Of a stretch of 64,000 nucleotides of DNA, positions 11,840 through 23,849 are shown piece by piece (position 1 is the stretch's first letter; each line of letters opens with the position of its first letter). The DNA is taken from positions 68,867,186 through 68,931,185 of the forward strand of contig NC_092805.1 of assembly GCF_040954645.1 (NCBI RefSeq). The letters are read 5' to 3'. A program made the translations under genes and the position numbers. Source of the stretch: Diabrotica undecimpunctata (taxonomy: Eukaryota > Arthropoda > Insecta > Coleoptera > Chrysomelidae). The notes beneath the pieces were generated by a model. It made no database searches and was not told where the DNA came from. It worked only from the letters and a program-made list of their open reading frames with translations.

Positions 11840-14800
11840 TGAGGAGCTAGCAAGAAAAAATGTTTGACTGCCTCGACGATGAACGCTGTGACTTGCATAT
11901 TTAAAAAACTGTTTGTTGCATTATCTACCTATTGGGACAATGTTTGTCACTTAGGTAAGGCCTAAATTATTATTTTATCAAAATAAAAGTTTATTCAGAA
12001 TGTAGCATTTCTAAATTCCTTGGTATATATTGAAATCCCCTCGTATATGTATTAAAACACCGAAGAGTAATTTCAGTGTATTTCTCTTTTCTTTAGTACA
12101 AGTTAAAATACCAAAAAATAATCTTTCAATTCCTCTTAGCGTCACCCAGTCGATATAAACCATTTTAAAGTTGTTTATATTTCACAGATGTGTATTTTCT
12201 CGGCACTGTTTGATCTAAGCCGCTTTTAGGATATTCTGAGTGTCAAATAAATAGGAATTTAACCGTATATATGTTTTGTTTATACTAAGTTGGGAAGTCA
12301 ATGATTTTTAAGAATCACATGACTCTCGCTGAGGCGTGGTCAAAAGCGGTAGGCTTCAGCGTTTGTCCAAATTTTACGTCAAATTTTAAATTTTGTGAGT
12401 CCCTTTTTATGGAAAAAAAGTAGTTTTGTGGCAGTTAATAGTAGCAGTTCAATGTGCAGTTGCAGACTAAGTGAGATTTTTAAAAGATAACCACATTTTG
12501 CCATTGTATTCAGTTCTATCTGTTCCAGTTATTTAAGGAGAAAAGTTTCCAAAGTTTTTGTTCCAGTGCCCCAACTTCCATCCTCAATAATTCGCAGTGT
12601 GATATGCAGTTTTTGTTCGTGTGGCAGCGTTTAAGCCCAGTTCTAACCCCATAAATTCCAGTGAAGTCTAGTTTTAACCCCCAGCATTTTTGTGTGAAAC
12701 CCCAGTGCAATCCAGGTAACTTTTGTGTTTAAATTTTAAAGGAAAAGTAAAAATAAACATGTTTATAAATAATTGCTTTCATGGGAGTTTGTAAAGATAA
12801 ATTTTTGTTTGCAATAATTTATTTCTGTCACAGTTTATAGCCCAGTAACAATTTTTTGTGTAAGTTTTATAGCACCTTCCAGTTGTAAAAAGAGTTTGTA
12901 AACAGATAGGACATGTAAGTTTTTCTTTGTTATTTTGGTATAAATTTTGTAACTATTAATATAGTATTTTTGTGCCACATATGTTTTGTAACTGTTTGTG
13001 GTAAGACAACAATAAATCTCTAATTTATTTTCGTTAAAATTTTTCCCCAAAACAATTTGTTTCCGACATACGTCGTTACAATTTAGCGCCTTAAAAAGAT
13101 ATATTTTGCATTTCTAATAATTATTTCCATAGTTACAACTAGTTGTTGTAATCGTTATAATTTGGCACCTCGAAGCGGCGTCCTTATTTTAAATAGCTAG
13201 AGGTCCTTACTGTTGTTTTGTTTGTCCATTTGCTCCAGGAGATTCATGTAAGTACCCCTTTGTTTCATTTTTGTAGTTGCCCCAATCCAACCCCTTGACA
13301 TTCACTTATCCACGACCCAGCTACTCCAAATAAACCCTGAGTGCAGTTCGCATAAGTTTCGTTTATTTTGTTTGCCCTATCTCTGCCCCAATAGTTTGTG
13401 TCCCCAATTTTCATCCCCTATAATAATACCCTATATGGTAGGCAAAATATTTCGTTACAAGAAAACTATTTTTTACGAAAACCTTCCATTTATTACTTTA
13501 TTACTTTATTTGCATGTAAATCAGCTCATGTGCACAAAATTTTACATTCAAAACGACTTATTTCTACTACGTGCAAAAGGTCCCATTGCCAAAACAAAAT
13601 CAATTTTTAAAACTGTTTTTTAGCTACCCTAACTGAAATAAGTAATTTAATCTCATGTTTGGAACCAATACTATTGCATAACATTGATTAGAACCCATTA
13701 TCCTTTTTAGGAGCAAAGCTACAAGTTGTTCACCCTCCCTGAAAAATTATTTGTGACTTAAGCTTGTTTTGTATTTTATCTCCTCATTGATAAAACACGT
13801 TGAAAAATGTTATTTTACATATAAAACAAACCAAATATCGCTCCGTCTCTATCCTGACAATTAAAAGGTGCGCAGTCATTATTATTTCGCTTTACTAAAT
13901 AACCTTATACTTTATAAAACTTATAAACAAAAACAAATTTATAAATTTAATTAGGTACTGTTTTGTTTTAAAACTTTGTATCTCTGTACTATTGTTCTCA
14001 AATTTTAATAAACCGCTTAACTTTTAAGGATACTTTCTTGTCAACTCGCTAGCTAACTTCTTTCTTGGACCTGCTTACAAAAACGAATCTTGTTTACACG
14101 TCCTAACCAAAATTCCTATCTCATCTTGGGTACTCAATTCTCCTAGGCTAATCTACTCCCACAATAATCAGAATTTATTGGGACTTACAAATGCTGTTAA
14201 CATTATTTTCTGCACTGCTATCATTCAGCATACATGAAATCGCCATTACTACCACTTTCCCAACCACTTTCGAAAATGAAATTATTTTTTTTTCACATAA
14301 CTCAATTTTCTTCTGTCATTCAGATATACTGGCATTCAATCTCTTCCTTCGATTTTACTCTTATTACGAATAGGAACAGACAGTGTTGTGGTCTCCTTGT
14401 ATTATTTTTATTAAAGCACACGTTACATTTTTTTAAACAAATTCCGTACTACGTTTTTTGCGACAATTATAGTCAAATTAGAATTGTGGATAACACTATA
14501 TGTAGTAGTACACGTTTCGAAGCAGTTGATTAGTAGTAGTCGAAAGTAGTAGGGCTGTTCATTTAAGACACTTGGTATAGGTAAAATAACCAAAAACAAC
14601 TCAAACGCCGGTTCAATTATTTAAAAATAAGTTACTCATTGTTCTTTTCTTCCTTACCCTAATACAACTAAAAAAAATTTTTTTATTCGAGCCTACCAGT
14701 TAACAAGGTAAGATTTTTATATTTATAGTCAGTCCGCTTTGAAAATTTGTTTTTAAAACCAACATTGGCATATCATATTTTTTGGTCATTCGTGCCGCGA

Positions 14801-15350
14801 TTGTTTTGAATCATATATTTCGTTGTTGTTTTGCCGACTAAAGTCTAATTATTTGTATTTTATTAATTTATTTAAAGTAGTTAAAATCGATATACTACTA
14901 GTGGTAAAATCTAATTAAATTATTGTGCGGTTTTCGTCGCGTATAGAAAAACTATTTCTTTAAACGACATAACTAGAATTTCGATTTTGCATCTGCTTTG
15001 TGTACACATCGCATAAAAATAGTTATTTCGTATTTATTTCAATATAATTTTAGTGATTAAAAATATATTGCTACAATATGCCATTCTTGGCATATTTTGG
15101 TTTTTGTTCCATCTGCATCATCGTTTATTTTTTAAAAGAATTTCAACGTTTATCGTTAAAAACTATGCCCAAAAGTCAAAACTAATTAAAATTAAGATTG
15201 CGTGCTAAGAGGAAAATACTTTTCGTAGAGCTCAAAAATGTTATGATGCAGGGTCAGTCTTAGAAAAGGATACAAAAAAGAAACAAAAAATTCGTAATTT
15301 TGCAGTTAGATGTAGTATCTTTCGAAAATCTTTCTCAGACTGGGAGGAAG
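11840..15350. other. Unassigned 3.5 kb with plus-strand C-over-G bias
   Basis: I could not assign this stretch. Between about 12500 and 14500 the plus strand has many CCCC and CCA runs and few Gs. The segment near 12340-12700 looks like transcribed leader sequence and ends in CAG before GTAACTTTTG, a possible splice donor. The open frames near 13372, 14191 and 14234 show no family motif. It could be a long terminal repeat or leader of an unrecognised retroelement, or a host non-coding exon. Confidence 0.3.
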
Positions 15351-15358
15351 TTGTTCAA

Positions 15359-15508
15359 GATATTGATAAAAAAGCAAAAACCATCGCTCTAAACGATTGC
15401 CGGCAACATGGATAGCCACCGCCGCTTCAGCGACATCCTGCCCCAACCACCCATATCGCTCAGACCTTTTCCGCGCATACCGTTCCCGCGTATGCTGAGA
15501 GTATAAAA
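15359..15508 (+). repeat. Penelope-like element terminal repeat, left copy
   Basis: This segment matches 17449-17602 with mismatches and gaps. Both begin at GATATTGA, continue as AAAAGCAAAAACCATCGCT, share CCGCTTCAGCGAC, and end in CTGAGAGTATAAAA. The first bases correspond to the tail of the GIY-YIG coding region, so the repeat carries the 3' end of the element ahead of its promoter. That is the pseudo-LTR arrangement known for Penelope-like elements. The GTATAAAA box is a likely promoter. Confidence 0.65.
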
Positions 15509-15639
15509 CTCGTAGCTGAAAGACCTGTAAAGATGGTCTGATTGCTCACAGAAATCTTTCGTGCAGCAGTTTACAAAGCTACAATTGCCATTTGGATCGC
15601 CAACCTTCGAAAGGAGACAGCGCAATAAGAAGAAGAATG

Positions 15640-17400
15640 ACATTCACTCTTTTAATATTTATCCGTTATTATGGAACACTTTTTATCGTCTTTCTCACCA
15701 AAAAGCCCAACACATTTCTGACAATAAAACTTAAACCCAGAAACGTAAACTGGACCAAATTATATGTCGGCAAAATCCACAGCCCATTTCGAATCAATAA
15801 CCTTCTACTGTTGTTCGCAATTTCTCAGATATTCACATATTCGATCCAGCTAATAAAAAAAGGTTAAAACTCTTTAATTTTTCTGTTAGTCCTCTTTCCA
15901 TCCCAACTGAGAAAATTATTTGTCAAACTGAAGAAGCTATTTCTCATCTTCCTTGAGACCAAGCCGAAGTTGCCAGACAAGATGTCGCCAGAATTCTCCG
16001 TACTTCCACACCCTTACCGTCAAATATAAATCTTTCAGAAACACTTACCCTCAAAGAATTTTATAACAATCCTGGCAGTGTCAATCTTCCGGCCGGCCAA
16101 GGTAATGCCACCGTCATTCTTAACCCTTCTAATTATTTCAATAAAATGTTCAAACTTCCTAATTCCACAGAATACAAATGCGTCCCAAACGATCATACCA
16201 CCTATCTAGAAAAAACGACCACATCCATCATAAATAAGCCTACTCTACCTCCAGACATTAAAAAATTTCTTATACCCAGAGAAAAATCATCCCGAATTCC
16301 AAGGATATACAGCCTTTCAAAAAACCATAATTTTTAAAGTCTCGCTAAGACCCATCATCAGCATATCCTTCCATTAGCCGAAAACGGCTCGTCTTTTATC
16401 CAAAACTGTTTTTATTTCATTGATCTTCTAAAAAACATTACTATTTCAACCTCAGATATACTAGTTAGTTTTGAAATTGTTTCTTTATTCACCAACATTT
16501 CTATCGATGAAACAATTTTTATCTTAGACTCTAAACACCAAATCCCCCAAGACACATTATCTCTTATAAAACGTTGCATGACTAATACATATTTTTCATT
16601 CCAAAATCATTTCTATCGTAAAATCAAAGGTGTCCTAATGGGATCCCCCCTTTCCCGTAATAGCTGATATCTACATAGAGCACTTAGAAACAACAGCCCT
16701 GTCCTCACCAAATCTCAAATCCACCTGCTGTTTACGGTACGTTGATGACACCTTTCTCATTTGGCCCCATACTAAAGACACATTAGATCTCTTCCTCTTC
16801 TACCTGAATGGAATACATTCCAGTATTCAATTCAAGATAGAAGTTGAGTCTGAAGCGTCTTTGCCATTTCTTGATGTTCTTATTCAGAAACACCCACCTC
16901 ACAGTTTTTCCTATTCCGTGTACCGGAAACCCACCCATACAAATCGTTATGTCAATGTCCAGTTACATTATCACCCCGTCCAACTTAATTCAGTTGTCAA
17001 CAATTGTCTCCCGTTTCATAAGACTTAGTGACAACAATCACAGATCATTTGAAATCAATTTAATAAGGCAAACACTCTTACAACACGGCTACCAGAAAAC
17101 CCAAATCAATAGGAGCATTCAAAAACATCTAAACTCCATTCCATCAAAAAAAGAAACCTTGCCATCTGATCAACCCAAAACCTTTCTACCTTTTATAAAA
17201 AAGGTCACTCACAAGATCAGTAGAACTCTTAACCTTCTTAACACCAAAACCATCTTCAATACTCACTCCAAGTTGACCAATCTCGTCAGATCCATAAAAA
17301 ACCAAATCCCCAATGAAGACCATGGTGTCTACGAGATACCTTGTTCCACTTGCCGACATTCATATATAGGAAAGACAAATCCATAACCGTATTAACGTAT
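15640..17400 (+). pseudogene. Penelope-like element RT and GIY-YIG polyprotein, broken
   Basis: Reading across frames gives a near-complete Penelope-like polyprotein. The N-terminal part runs through PTEKIICQTEEAISHLP and VARQDVARILRTSTPLPSN. The ILNPSNYFNKMFKL and REKSSRIPRIYSLSKNH blocks follow near 16120-16320. Motif A is degraded (ILVSFEIVSLFTNI, near 16460). MGSPLSR lies near 16640 with a frameshift before VIADIYMEHLETTAL. The active site is CCLRYVDDTFLIWP near 16740. The thumb has SLPFLDVLIQ and YSVYRKPTHTNRYVN near 16860-16950. The GIY-YIG endonuclease start, VYEIPCSTCRHSYIGKTN, is near 17320-17385 and then stops. The element lies between two copies of its terminal repeat. The YVDD is intact but several frameshifts make it non-autonomous. 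Confidence 0.8.
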
Positions 17401-17448
17401 ATTCTATATCTGCCAAACACTATCATATTTAGACAGGCCTCAAAATAG

Positions 17449-17602
17449 ATATTGAAAAAGCAAAAACCATCGCTTCCATCAGCTCCTTAAAATCTAGAAT
17501 CATTCGCATCAATCACCGCTGCTTCAGCGACTCCCCGCCTCAACTCATTCCGCTCAGATCGTTTCCGCACATATCGTTCCCGCGCATACTGAGAGTATAA
17601 AA
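17449..17602 (+). repeat. Penelope-like element terminal repeat, right copy
   Basis: Partner of 15359-15508, directly after the broken GIY-YIG region and directly before the Jockey fragment. It ends in GAGAGTATAAAAGCAGCTAC, giving a TATA box whose transcripts would run into the Jockey sequence. Confidence 0.65.
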
Positions 17603-17619
17603 GCAGCTACATAGGGTAA

Positions 17620-18228
17620 GACCGGTCGCTAGACGACATAGAAGAATGGAGTCTAAAATGGAAAATCGCCATAAACTCCGATAAGACACAGGTTGCACTT
17701 TTCAAAAAGAGGCACCAACAACCAGAAGAACAGGTAACTGTGCAAGACAATCCCATCGAGTGGAAAAGCGAAGCAAAATACCTCGGAGTAATCATGGACA
17801 AAGGCTTAACATTTAGCAAACACGTAGAAGCCACAGTACAAAAAGCCAACATGGCAATAGCATCAATAAGAGGCCTAGCAGGAAGGAAAAGAAAACTCAG
17901 ACAGAAAACAAAAATAAGATTAATAAATAGTATAATCCTTCCTATACTAACATATGCGTCTCCCGCATGGGTACACATATGCAACACATCAAAAAAGAAA
18001 ATACAAGCGGCACACAACAACAGCTTAAGAGAAGTAGTCAACGTACCAAGATACGTAGCAGAAAGATTTCTGTTTAGAGATTTACAACAAATCAGAGTGA
18101 CAGACACAATGAAAGAAAAAGCTAGGACAAAGTTCGTGGAGGTAGAGAATATACTGCGAGAGATAATGAGGTACGACGCTTTCCACAGATGGAAGCACAA
18201 AAGACCTAAACAACAAATAGTAGACTAA
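17620..18228 (+). pseudogene. Jockey-type LINE reverse transcriptase, C-terminal part
   Basis: A single open stretch encodes the end of a Jockey-clade reverse transcriptase. It reads LDDIEEWSLKWKIAINSDKTQ, then EWKSEAKYLGVIMDKGLTF, then INSIILPILTYASPAWVHIC, and ends in MRYDAFHRWKHKRPKQ. The order and spacing match the post-active-site region through the natural C terminus. It starts just after the PLE terminal repeat, so the 5' part was either never copied (5' truncation is usual for LINEs) or was replaced by the PLE. The frame is uninterrupted, which suggests a fairly recent copy. The antisense frame at 17607-18200 is a shadow. Confidence 0.8.
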
Positions 18229-18700
18229 AACAATAATACCAGAGAAAAAATAAAAATTCCACCAGAGAGAAAATAAACAACACCAGAGTGAAATCACTTT
18301 AAAACAACAACAATGCAAAATGAAGATAGTTCGTAGCTCCAAAACACTCGTGGACAATCGCCAATTACAACGTGGGACCGGTTGCCTCAAAGAAGACAAG
18401 CTCTATATTATTATATTGTTTCATATTTTATATATTTTCAATGTCATAGTATAGATATTGCACTAATTTTGATTTTTGTTTCAGGGCTACCTACAAAAAA
18501 AAAATACACAAAGAACCGGCCTCGGCCACCAAAAAAATTAAAAAACACTAACAAAAACCGGCACAAGCCAACAAAACAAATTAACAAAACCCCAAAAACC
18601 CGGGCACCTAGGGCCCAACCCCTTGAGCACCAAGTCGCCGAACTGAGCCTGTCTCAGAGCGGAGACTTGAGGCCCAAGTAAGCAATTTTAGTTCGCGGAT
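18229..18700 (+). other. Jockey 3' flank and adjoining proline/lysine-rich segment
   Basis: The first part, to about 18420, follows the Jockey stop codon and is probably its 3' UTR (ACCGGTTGCCTCAAAGAAG near 18380). The second part (18485-18680) encodes a Lys, Pro and Thr-rich stretch (RPRPPKKLKNTNKNRHKP) that may be a LINE ORF1 fragment. I cannot assign it with confidence. Confidence 0.35.
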
Positions 18701-19790
18701 AAGCCACATTAAGATAACAGGAATATAGCGACAATGCGCTGTGCTGAGTTTTGCATTCGGTTAGGAAACCATGTTGGGGTTCTATTACCCAGGACCTCCA
18801 CATAAAGAGCATTTGGCTGATAGTTGTGCCCCTAATTTCATAAATATTCATAATTATTCATAATTTCCTCTATATCTTAGCACTTTTCTATTTTCTTTTT
18901 CACACCATTTATTTAAAATTTCATGTTATTTAAACAATATTTCTCAACGTTTATATTTTTTATATTTTATGTTTTGTTTATTATTGTTAATGAACAAATT
19001 AGAAATGAGGTTATCTTCATCATGTTGGCATAGTTGTCAATCCATTCTGGTTTTATTTCAGACGGAAACTTCGACTAGAATGATATTTAACGTTTCCCAT
19101 AGTCTACGCGGAATCAATAAAAATAATACGACTTATCAGAAATACGGCCAACCAGAATACAATGTTACTTGTGTCATTGGCAAAGAATCGATATTGACCT
19201 TAAGAAGTATCTTACAGAGTATTCTAGAGTAAGTACCAACGTTCACCTTTAAATGATGAAATGCTTCGGAATTTACCAAACGTCAATTAGAGTAAAATAA
19301 TTGCCCATGAAAAACAGAGGCGGAACAAATGTGCACTTTGAAATAGTTCCTATATTTTAAAGAGTTTAATGTTATTTAGTAATGTCATTTAGAAACTATT
19401 TTATAATATTGTACGTATATCTAAGTTTGACACGATGACCCGCTACTTTTGTTACAGTCGGTAATTTTGTATCCATACTTAATTTGTAAAATAAATCAAT
19501 TCAACATTACAACTACATACACAACAGTTTCAACATTGATCAGTAAACCATCCCAGAAAAAGATGCAAGGATGATGTTAATATTTATTTATCTAGGATTG
19601 GCACAACAGATTAAAAGGACAGCAGTTTGGGGACGAGGACAAGTCGAATATCCAAGTCGTTTTTAGTGTCAAGACTCAAGATTATACAAGGACGCATACA
19701 ACCTACAAATGTAAATACAATACAAAACAAATACAGAAAAATAAAACAAATTTAAAAAGGAAAAGGCAGTTAAGATTTGATTTCACGTAC
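18700..19790. other. AT-rich stretch, no gene seen
   Basis: No supported feature. The open frame at 18969-19232 has no recognisable motif. Confidence 0.35.
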
Positions 19791-19795
19791 AGGGC

Positions 19796-19856
19796 GCCTG
19801 CGCACCCGCTTATACGTATTTCGGCATAATAGGCCTCATCAGAACGGCTTTCGCAG
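19796..19856 (-). ncRNA. Hammerhead ribozyme (type I, very short stem III)
   Basis: On the minus strand the core reads CTGATGA, then GGC-CTATTAT-GCC (stem II with a 7-nt loop), then GAAA. Next comes the self-complementary ATACGTAT (A15.1 to U16.1), with A as the nucleotide before the cleavage site, then AGCGG. Stem I forms between CCGTT, just before CTGATGA, and AGCGG after the cleavage site: four Watson-Crick pairs and one G-U. A second short helix (GCG with CGC) lies beyond an internal loop. All conserved hammerhead nucleotides are present. Such ribozymes with minimal stem III are known from the terminal repeats of Penelope-like elements and from retrozyme or satellite repeats; the host repeat here is not identified. 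Cleavage would fall between + strand positions 19810 and 19811. Confidence 0.85.
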
Positions 19857-19984
19857 TCGCTCTAATAACATCTTTATCAACGTCTGTTTTGCCTTGCAAT
19901 TCTTAGAAGGCACAGATTAAAGCGAAATTCTGAATTTGGTTTCGAAAATTAGTTTACGGATTTTAAAACAAATTTAGTTTCCAG

Positions 19985-20516
19985 CAAATGTAAACGAGGA
20001 GGCCATCTGAGCAAAGTATGTATGACACGTAAAAATTTAAATTAGGTAGATCAAGTGGAAGAAATTTTCAATATTCATTCAGATCATTCACATTATACAA
20101 AAAAATACAATTTTGGTTAAAATCATAAGATGTTGTAGATTTTACACAGGTTAATATTAAATATAAGGCTGCTACAAACATTTTAAACATTTACGTAGTA
20201 AACTCTTTAGACCACCATTAATGGAACGTAAATGGATACATCAATTAGATATAATGTGCGATAACATGTCAGAAGTATCTGAAGTTACAAATAACAAACT
20301 TACAAATTTCCTTAAAAAATATGCAGTAGTTTTCTATCGAAGTATGGGAAAAATCCAAGGCTTACAAGCTGCATTAAAATTTAAATCAAGCACTTTAATC
20401 TTTTTTATAAAACCTAATAAAATACCATATGCATTATTACCAAAAGTGAAACAAGAACTTACGAAGCTAGAAAAATAATTTATTTTAGAAAAAGTTAATA
20501 GTTCCGAATATGCTTG

Positions 20517-20517
<1 letters not shown>
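19985..20517 (+). pseudogene. Ty3/gypsy fragment: Gag zinc knuckle joined to Pol N-terminal region
   Basis: The first part keeps half of a CCHC knuckle (CKRGGHLSKVCMTRKN) from a Gag C terminus. After about 150 degraded bases an open stretch from 20221 encodes RKWIHQLDIMCDN through VKQELTKLEK, which is the segment just upstream of the RT catalytic core in gypsy Pol. The protease that should lie between them is missing, so this copy has an internal deletion. The reading continues after a stop as KVNSSEYAC and is then cut exactly by the (TA)n tract at 20518. It is not closely related to the intact element at 41.9 kb. Confidence 0.7.

Positions 20518-20588
<71 letters not shown>
20518..20588. repeat. 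(TA)n tract
   Basis: About 70 bp of perfect TA dinucleotides. It interrupts the gypsy Pol frame on its left and is followed directly by repeat X on its right. Confidence 0.95.
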
Positions 20589-20590
<2 letters not shown>

Positions 20591-21715
20591 ATATGATTGG
20601 TGTTTAAAGAAAATAATTTATAAGTTATATACTAGATAATTTTAGATATAAAAAGTATTTGGTTATTTTATAAGTTATATACTAGAGAATTTTATAAAAA
20701 TTATTTATGTGAGGGCATTTTTAAGAAATTAGCATATAATAATTGTAAAAAGTTGTATTTTAATGTTGTAAATATATTTAAGTGAGCCATGTGATTAGGC
20801 AACCAGATATACATACTCTCGAAGTGACAGTTTAAGTAATGATTAGGAATATAAAGTGGGGTTATAATAATAGGTTGTTTAAAATGTGTATTTTATTAAA
20901 TTAGAGTGTTAGTTACTAATTTAAGTGTATATTCTGATCTGAAAAGCCTAAATGTCAACAAAATTATTAATAGAAAAGTATGGAATTCTCTAGATTACCG
21001 GAGATGGCCTTGTTTGCGAAATGGTTTGTTCCAGAAAATTCAGACATCTATTTAATAGAACAAATGGAACATGATTTCTTACCAGATGGTTCTGGAACAT
21101 CCAAAAAGATATAAATACCCGGTGATTTGGATTCAGAAAGTCAGTCAGTCAGAAAGTTTTTAGTAAGAAGGTCCATTAAGTCAGTTATGAGGCCAGTTTT
21201 AGTATGAAAATTAGTTAGAGGCAGTCAATCAGTTACAATTGTTCAATATAGTGAGTTAAATCAAGATCAAGAAACAGTATAAAGAAAATATTATTGAAGA
21301 TTGAAAATTATGTTATGTATAAATGATGATAATGGAAGAAGTATTAATTGAATATTAAAATTAAATAATATTTTTGGTGATTGGATATTGATATATTGAA
21401 AAGAAGAATAAATATAAATGCTGTTTGCTGGTTTGCTTGGTGGTTTATAAATGCTGTGAAGAAAAATATCTTAAATTGGTGGAAGCTGATAATTGGAAAA
21501 AGTAATTTCATAAAAACAAGGATAACCGAAGCTGAGAAGAAGACATTTAAGTGGTGATTATAATCTATATAGTGGAAAACAGTTCATTTAGGCATTCAGT
21601 GACAGAAAGGTACAAAAATTTTGTTAGTATAATTTAATTAATTCAATTTTGAAGATAGTTTGTTTAAATTTTACATTGTCTATAGAATTTAATTAGTTTC
21701 ATAAGAATTTCAATG
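20589..21715 (+). repeat. Repeat X, plus-strand copy (promoter-bearing, LTR-like)
   Basis: This 1.1-kb segment matches the minus strand of 35020-36013 along most of its length and also 34421-34997 on the plus strand. Shared landmarks are AAGTTATATACTAGA, TTATTTATGTGAGGGCATTT, AAAAGCCTAAATGTCAACAAA and GCTGTTTGCTGGTTTGCTTGG. A TATA box (AGATATAAATACCC, about 21108-21120) is followed within 40 bp by GTCAGTCAGTCAG, which resembles initiator elements. No open frame is present. A solo LTR or a non-autonomous element is most likely. Both copies begin at a (TA)n tract on the upstream side. Confidence 0.65.
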
Positions 21716-21927
21716 CTCTACAGAGCAATGTTTTATCCAAGTGTCTTCTTTTTGATTCTCTTCTAATATTTTGTCCTCTGTTTGGAATCACCTCTGAGTT
21801 ATTGCACATATATAGCTGCCATATTCAGTAAACTATAAAAAACTACCATTAAGCATCACACACACACACACACACACACACACGAGAAAAAAAAGAAGAC
21901 ACTTGGATAAAACATTGCTCTGTAGAG
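21716..21927. mobile_element. Small foldback/MITE-like element with 38-bp terminal inverted repeats
   Basis: The left end (21716-21753) starts CTCTACAGAGCAATG and the right end (21890-21927) is its reverse complement over about 38 bp with no mismatch seen. The interior is 136 bp with no coding capacity and includes a CA repeat. It lies at the 3' end of repeat X. No clear target duplication was found. Confidence 0.7.
21857..21883. repeat. (CA)n microsatellite
   Basis: About 13 CA units inside the MITE-like element. Confidence 0.9.
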
Positions 21928-21929
21928 GA

Positions 21930-23399
21930 TTAACATTGGCGAACTCAATAATGGAAATTTATGGATTTATAATAAGGTAACCCAACTTCGTATTGGAAAA
22001 AGGGAGAAAGAATGATGAAAATGGTGCTTCTATTTTTTGTTGTAATATCATTTCTTAGATAAAAAGGTTATTGAAAATGAAAATGTAAATTCATAACTAT
22101 AAGTTAAATATTAGAGTCCTCTCGAATTAGAATGATTTTTTTCTTGATGCGTCGACATAAATAAGAACCCTTTTGTTACGTCTAAGACTCCAACATCGTG
22201 AGCTATATAATGTGTCTCTTGGTTGTAGTTTTCTATTGTAAAATAATCGATCGCCTTGTTAAAACGTTTTTGTAAAAATCATTCGGACACTACCTGAAAC
22301 TGATCATCCGATCACTGACTAGGAACTGGGATCATTCGTCTCTGACCCCCAAAGACGTCAATACTATCGCCAAGTATAATAAACGATAGTTTTCATGTAT
22401 TTGCCTTGTCATTATTGACGAATACTTATTGCAGATAGTCTCATCGCTGAAAGAAATATTCACTTCATGATTTTTAAACTTTTCTTCTGGTGCATTGATG
22501 TATCGAAGTCAAAATAAAAAAAATGTATTGTATTAGATTTTAAATTTTAATCTTTTCCAAATCAAAGTTCAGGGAAAACAAACAATTTGTTAAATGTAAA
22601 AGGACTCTTAAAAAAAGAGTTTTTAGATCCCTCAAACAAAGTGTTCCCCACAACTTTTCATTATCCACTAAAAACATCTTTTTAGACTTAATAAATAAAA
22701 TTTTATAATTATGTTTAAATAATTAAAAAAACCGTTGAAATTAGAATTGGCATTAAAATAAACAAAAATAGTTAAATAATTTCAAAACTTGTCTCACAAG
22801 CTGACTTTCGCTATATTTAAAGATACTCACATAATTTAGTAAAAAAAAATATTAGTTTAAAAGTTATTCGATTTATTTATTAAATAGTTAGTTTTTGCAA
22901 TTTACAAAAAAAAACTATTATTATCGTTATATTTCAGGTTGCTAAAGGCGTATTTTTTCGTTTACATTTATATTTACAAGATGGGTAATAAGAAATGTAA
23001 ACTTCAACTTTACATACCCCAAAATTGCTCTGGAAAAATTGTTTAATTTACTTATAAGGTTCTTCATTAATAACTTTGCGAGGCATACATATTTTATATT
23101 CTGTTTTGAAATTCAATTTGCTGATAATTTTTCAATAACTAAAATAAGCAAAAGTTTGTTTAGAACACTTTTTAAGCGAGACTTTTTATTAACATTAACA
23201 CTTTAACTGAGATAATCAATCATTTAACCCTTCAACTTACTTACCAATCATCATTGCAGATTTCACTTAAAGTGTAAGTTCCTTTTTTACGTTAAATAAT
23301 GATTTAAAAGTTTCTTCTAAAAGTAATTTCTATTCTGGAAAGTTTTGAGGGGAATCAGTTGTCAATATTCAGAAGTAAAAATTAAAACTTAAATATTTA

Positions 23400-23400
<1 letters not shown>
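21930..23400. other. AT-rich stretch, no gene seen
   Basis: No coding or structural feature recognised in about 1.5 kb. Confidence 0.4.
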
Positions 23401-23405
<5 letters not shown>

Positions 23406-23452
<47 letters not shown>

Positions 23453-23499
23453 TATCTTATACATATGTTTTATATATATATATATATGTATATATATAT

Positions 23500-23598
<99 letters not shown>

Positions 23599-23600
23599 TA
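23406..23600. repeat. (TA)n tract, left of foldback
   Basis: Interrupted TA dinucleotides. The Ile-Tyr open frames called here on both strands are artefacts of the repeat. Confidence 0.95.
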
Positions 23601-23629
23601 TATTCAATTTGAAACTTCCGCGGGAGCTA

Positions 23630-23849
23630 TATGTGGTTTCAGTTGTTTTCCGGGTTTGACTCCGCGTTAAATATTTTTGGTTTTTAGAAAAACCATTGTT
23701 TTGACGACGTTTCGGCAAGGTCACACTTTCCATTGTCAAGTCAGATTCGTTCTGCTTCGTCTTGATTTTCTAGGCGAACTTCAAAACAAATGGTTTTTCC
23801 AAAAACCAAAAATATTTAACGCGGAGTCAAATCCGGAAAACAACTGAAA

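Noticed and set aside
17607..18200. 197-codon minus-strand frame
   Set aside because: Shadow of the Jockey RT frame on the plus strand.
23465..23739. Ile-Tyr-rich open frames at (TA)n tracts (also 33942, 35967, 38846)
   Set aside because: These are translations of TA dinucleotides, not proteins.
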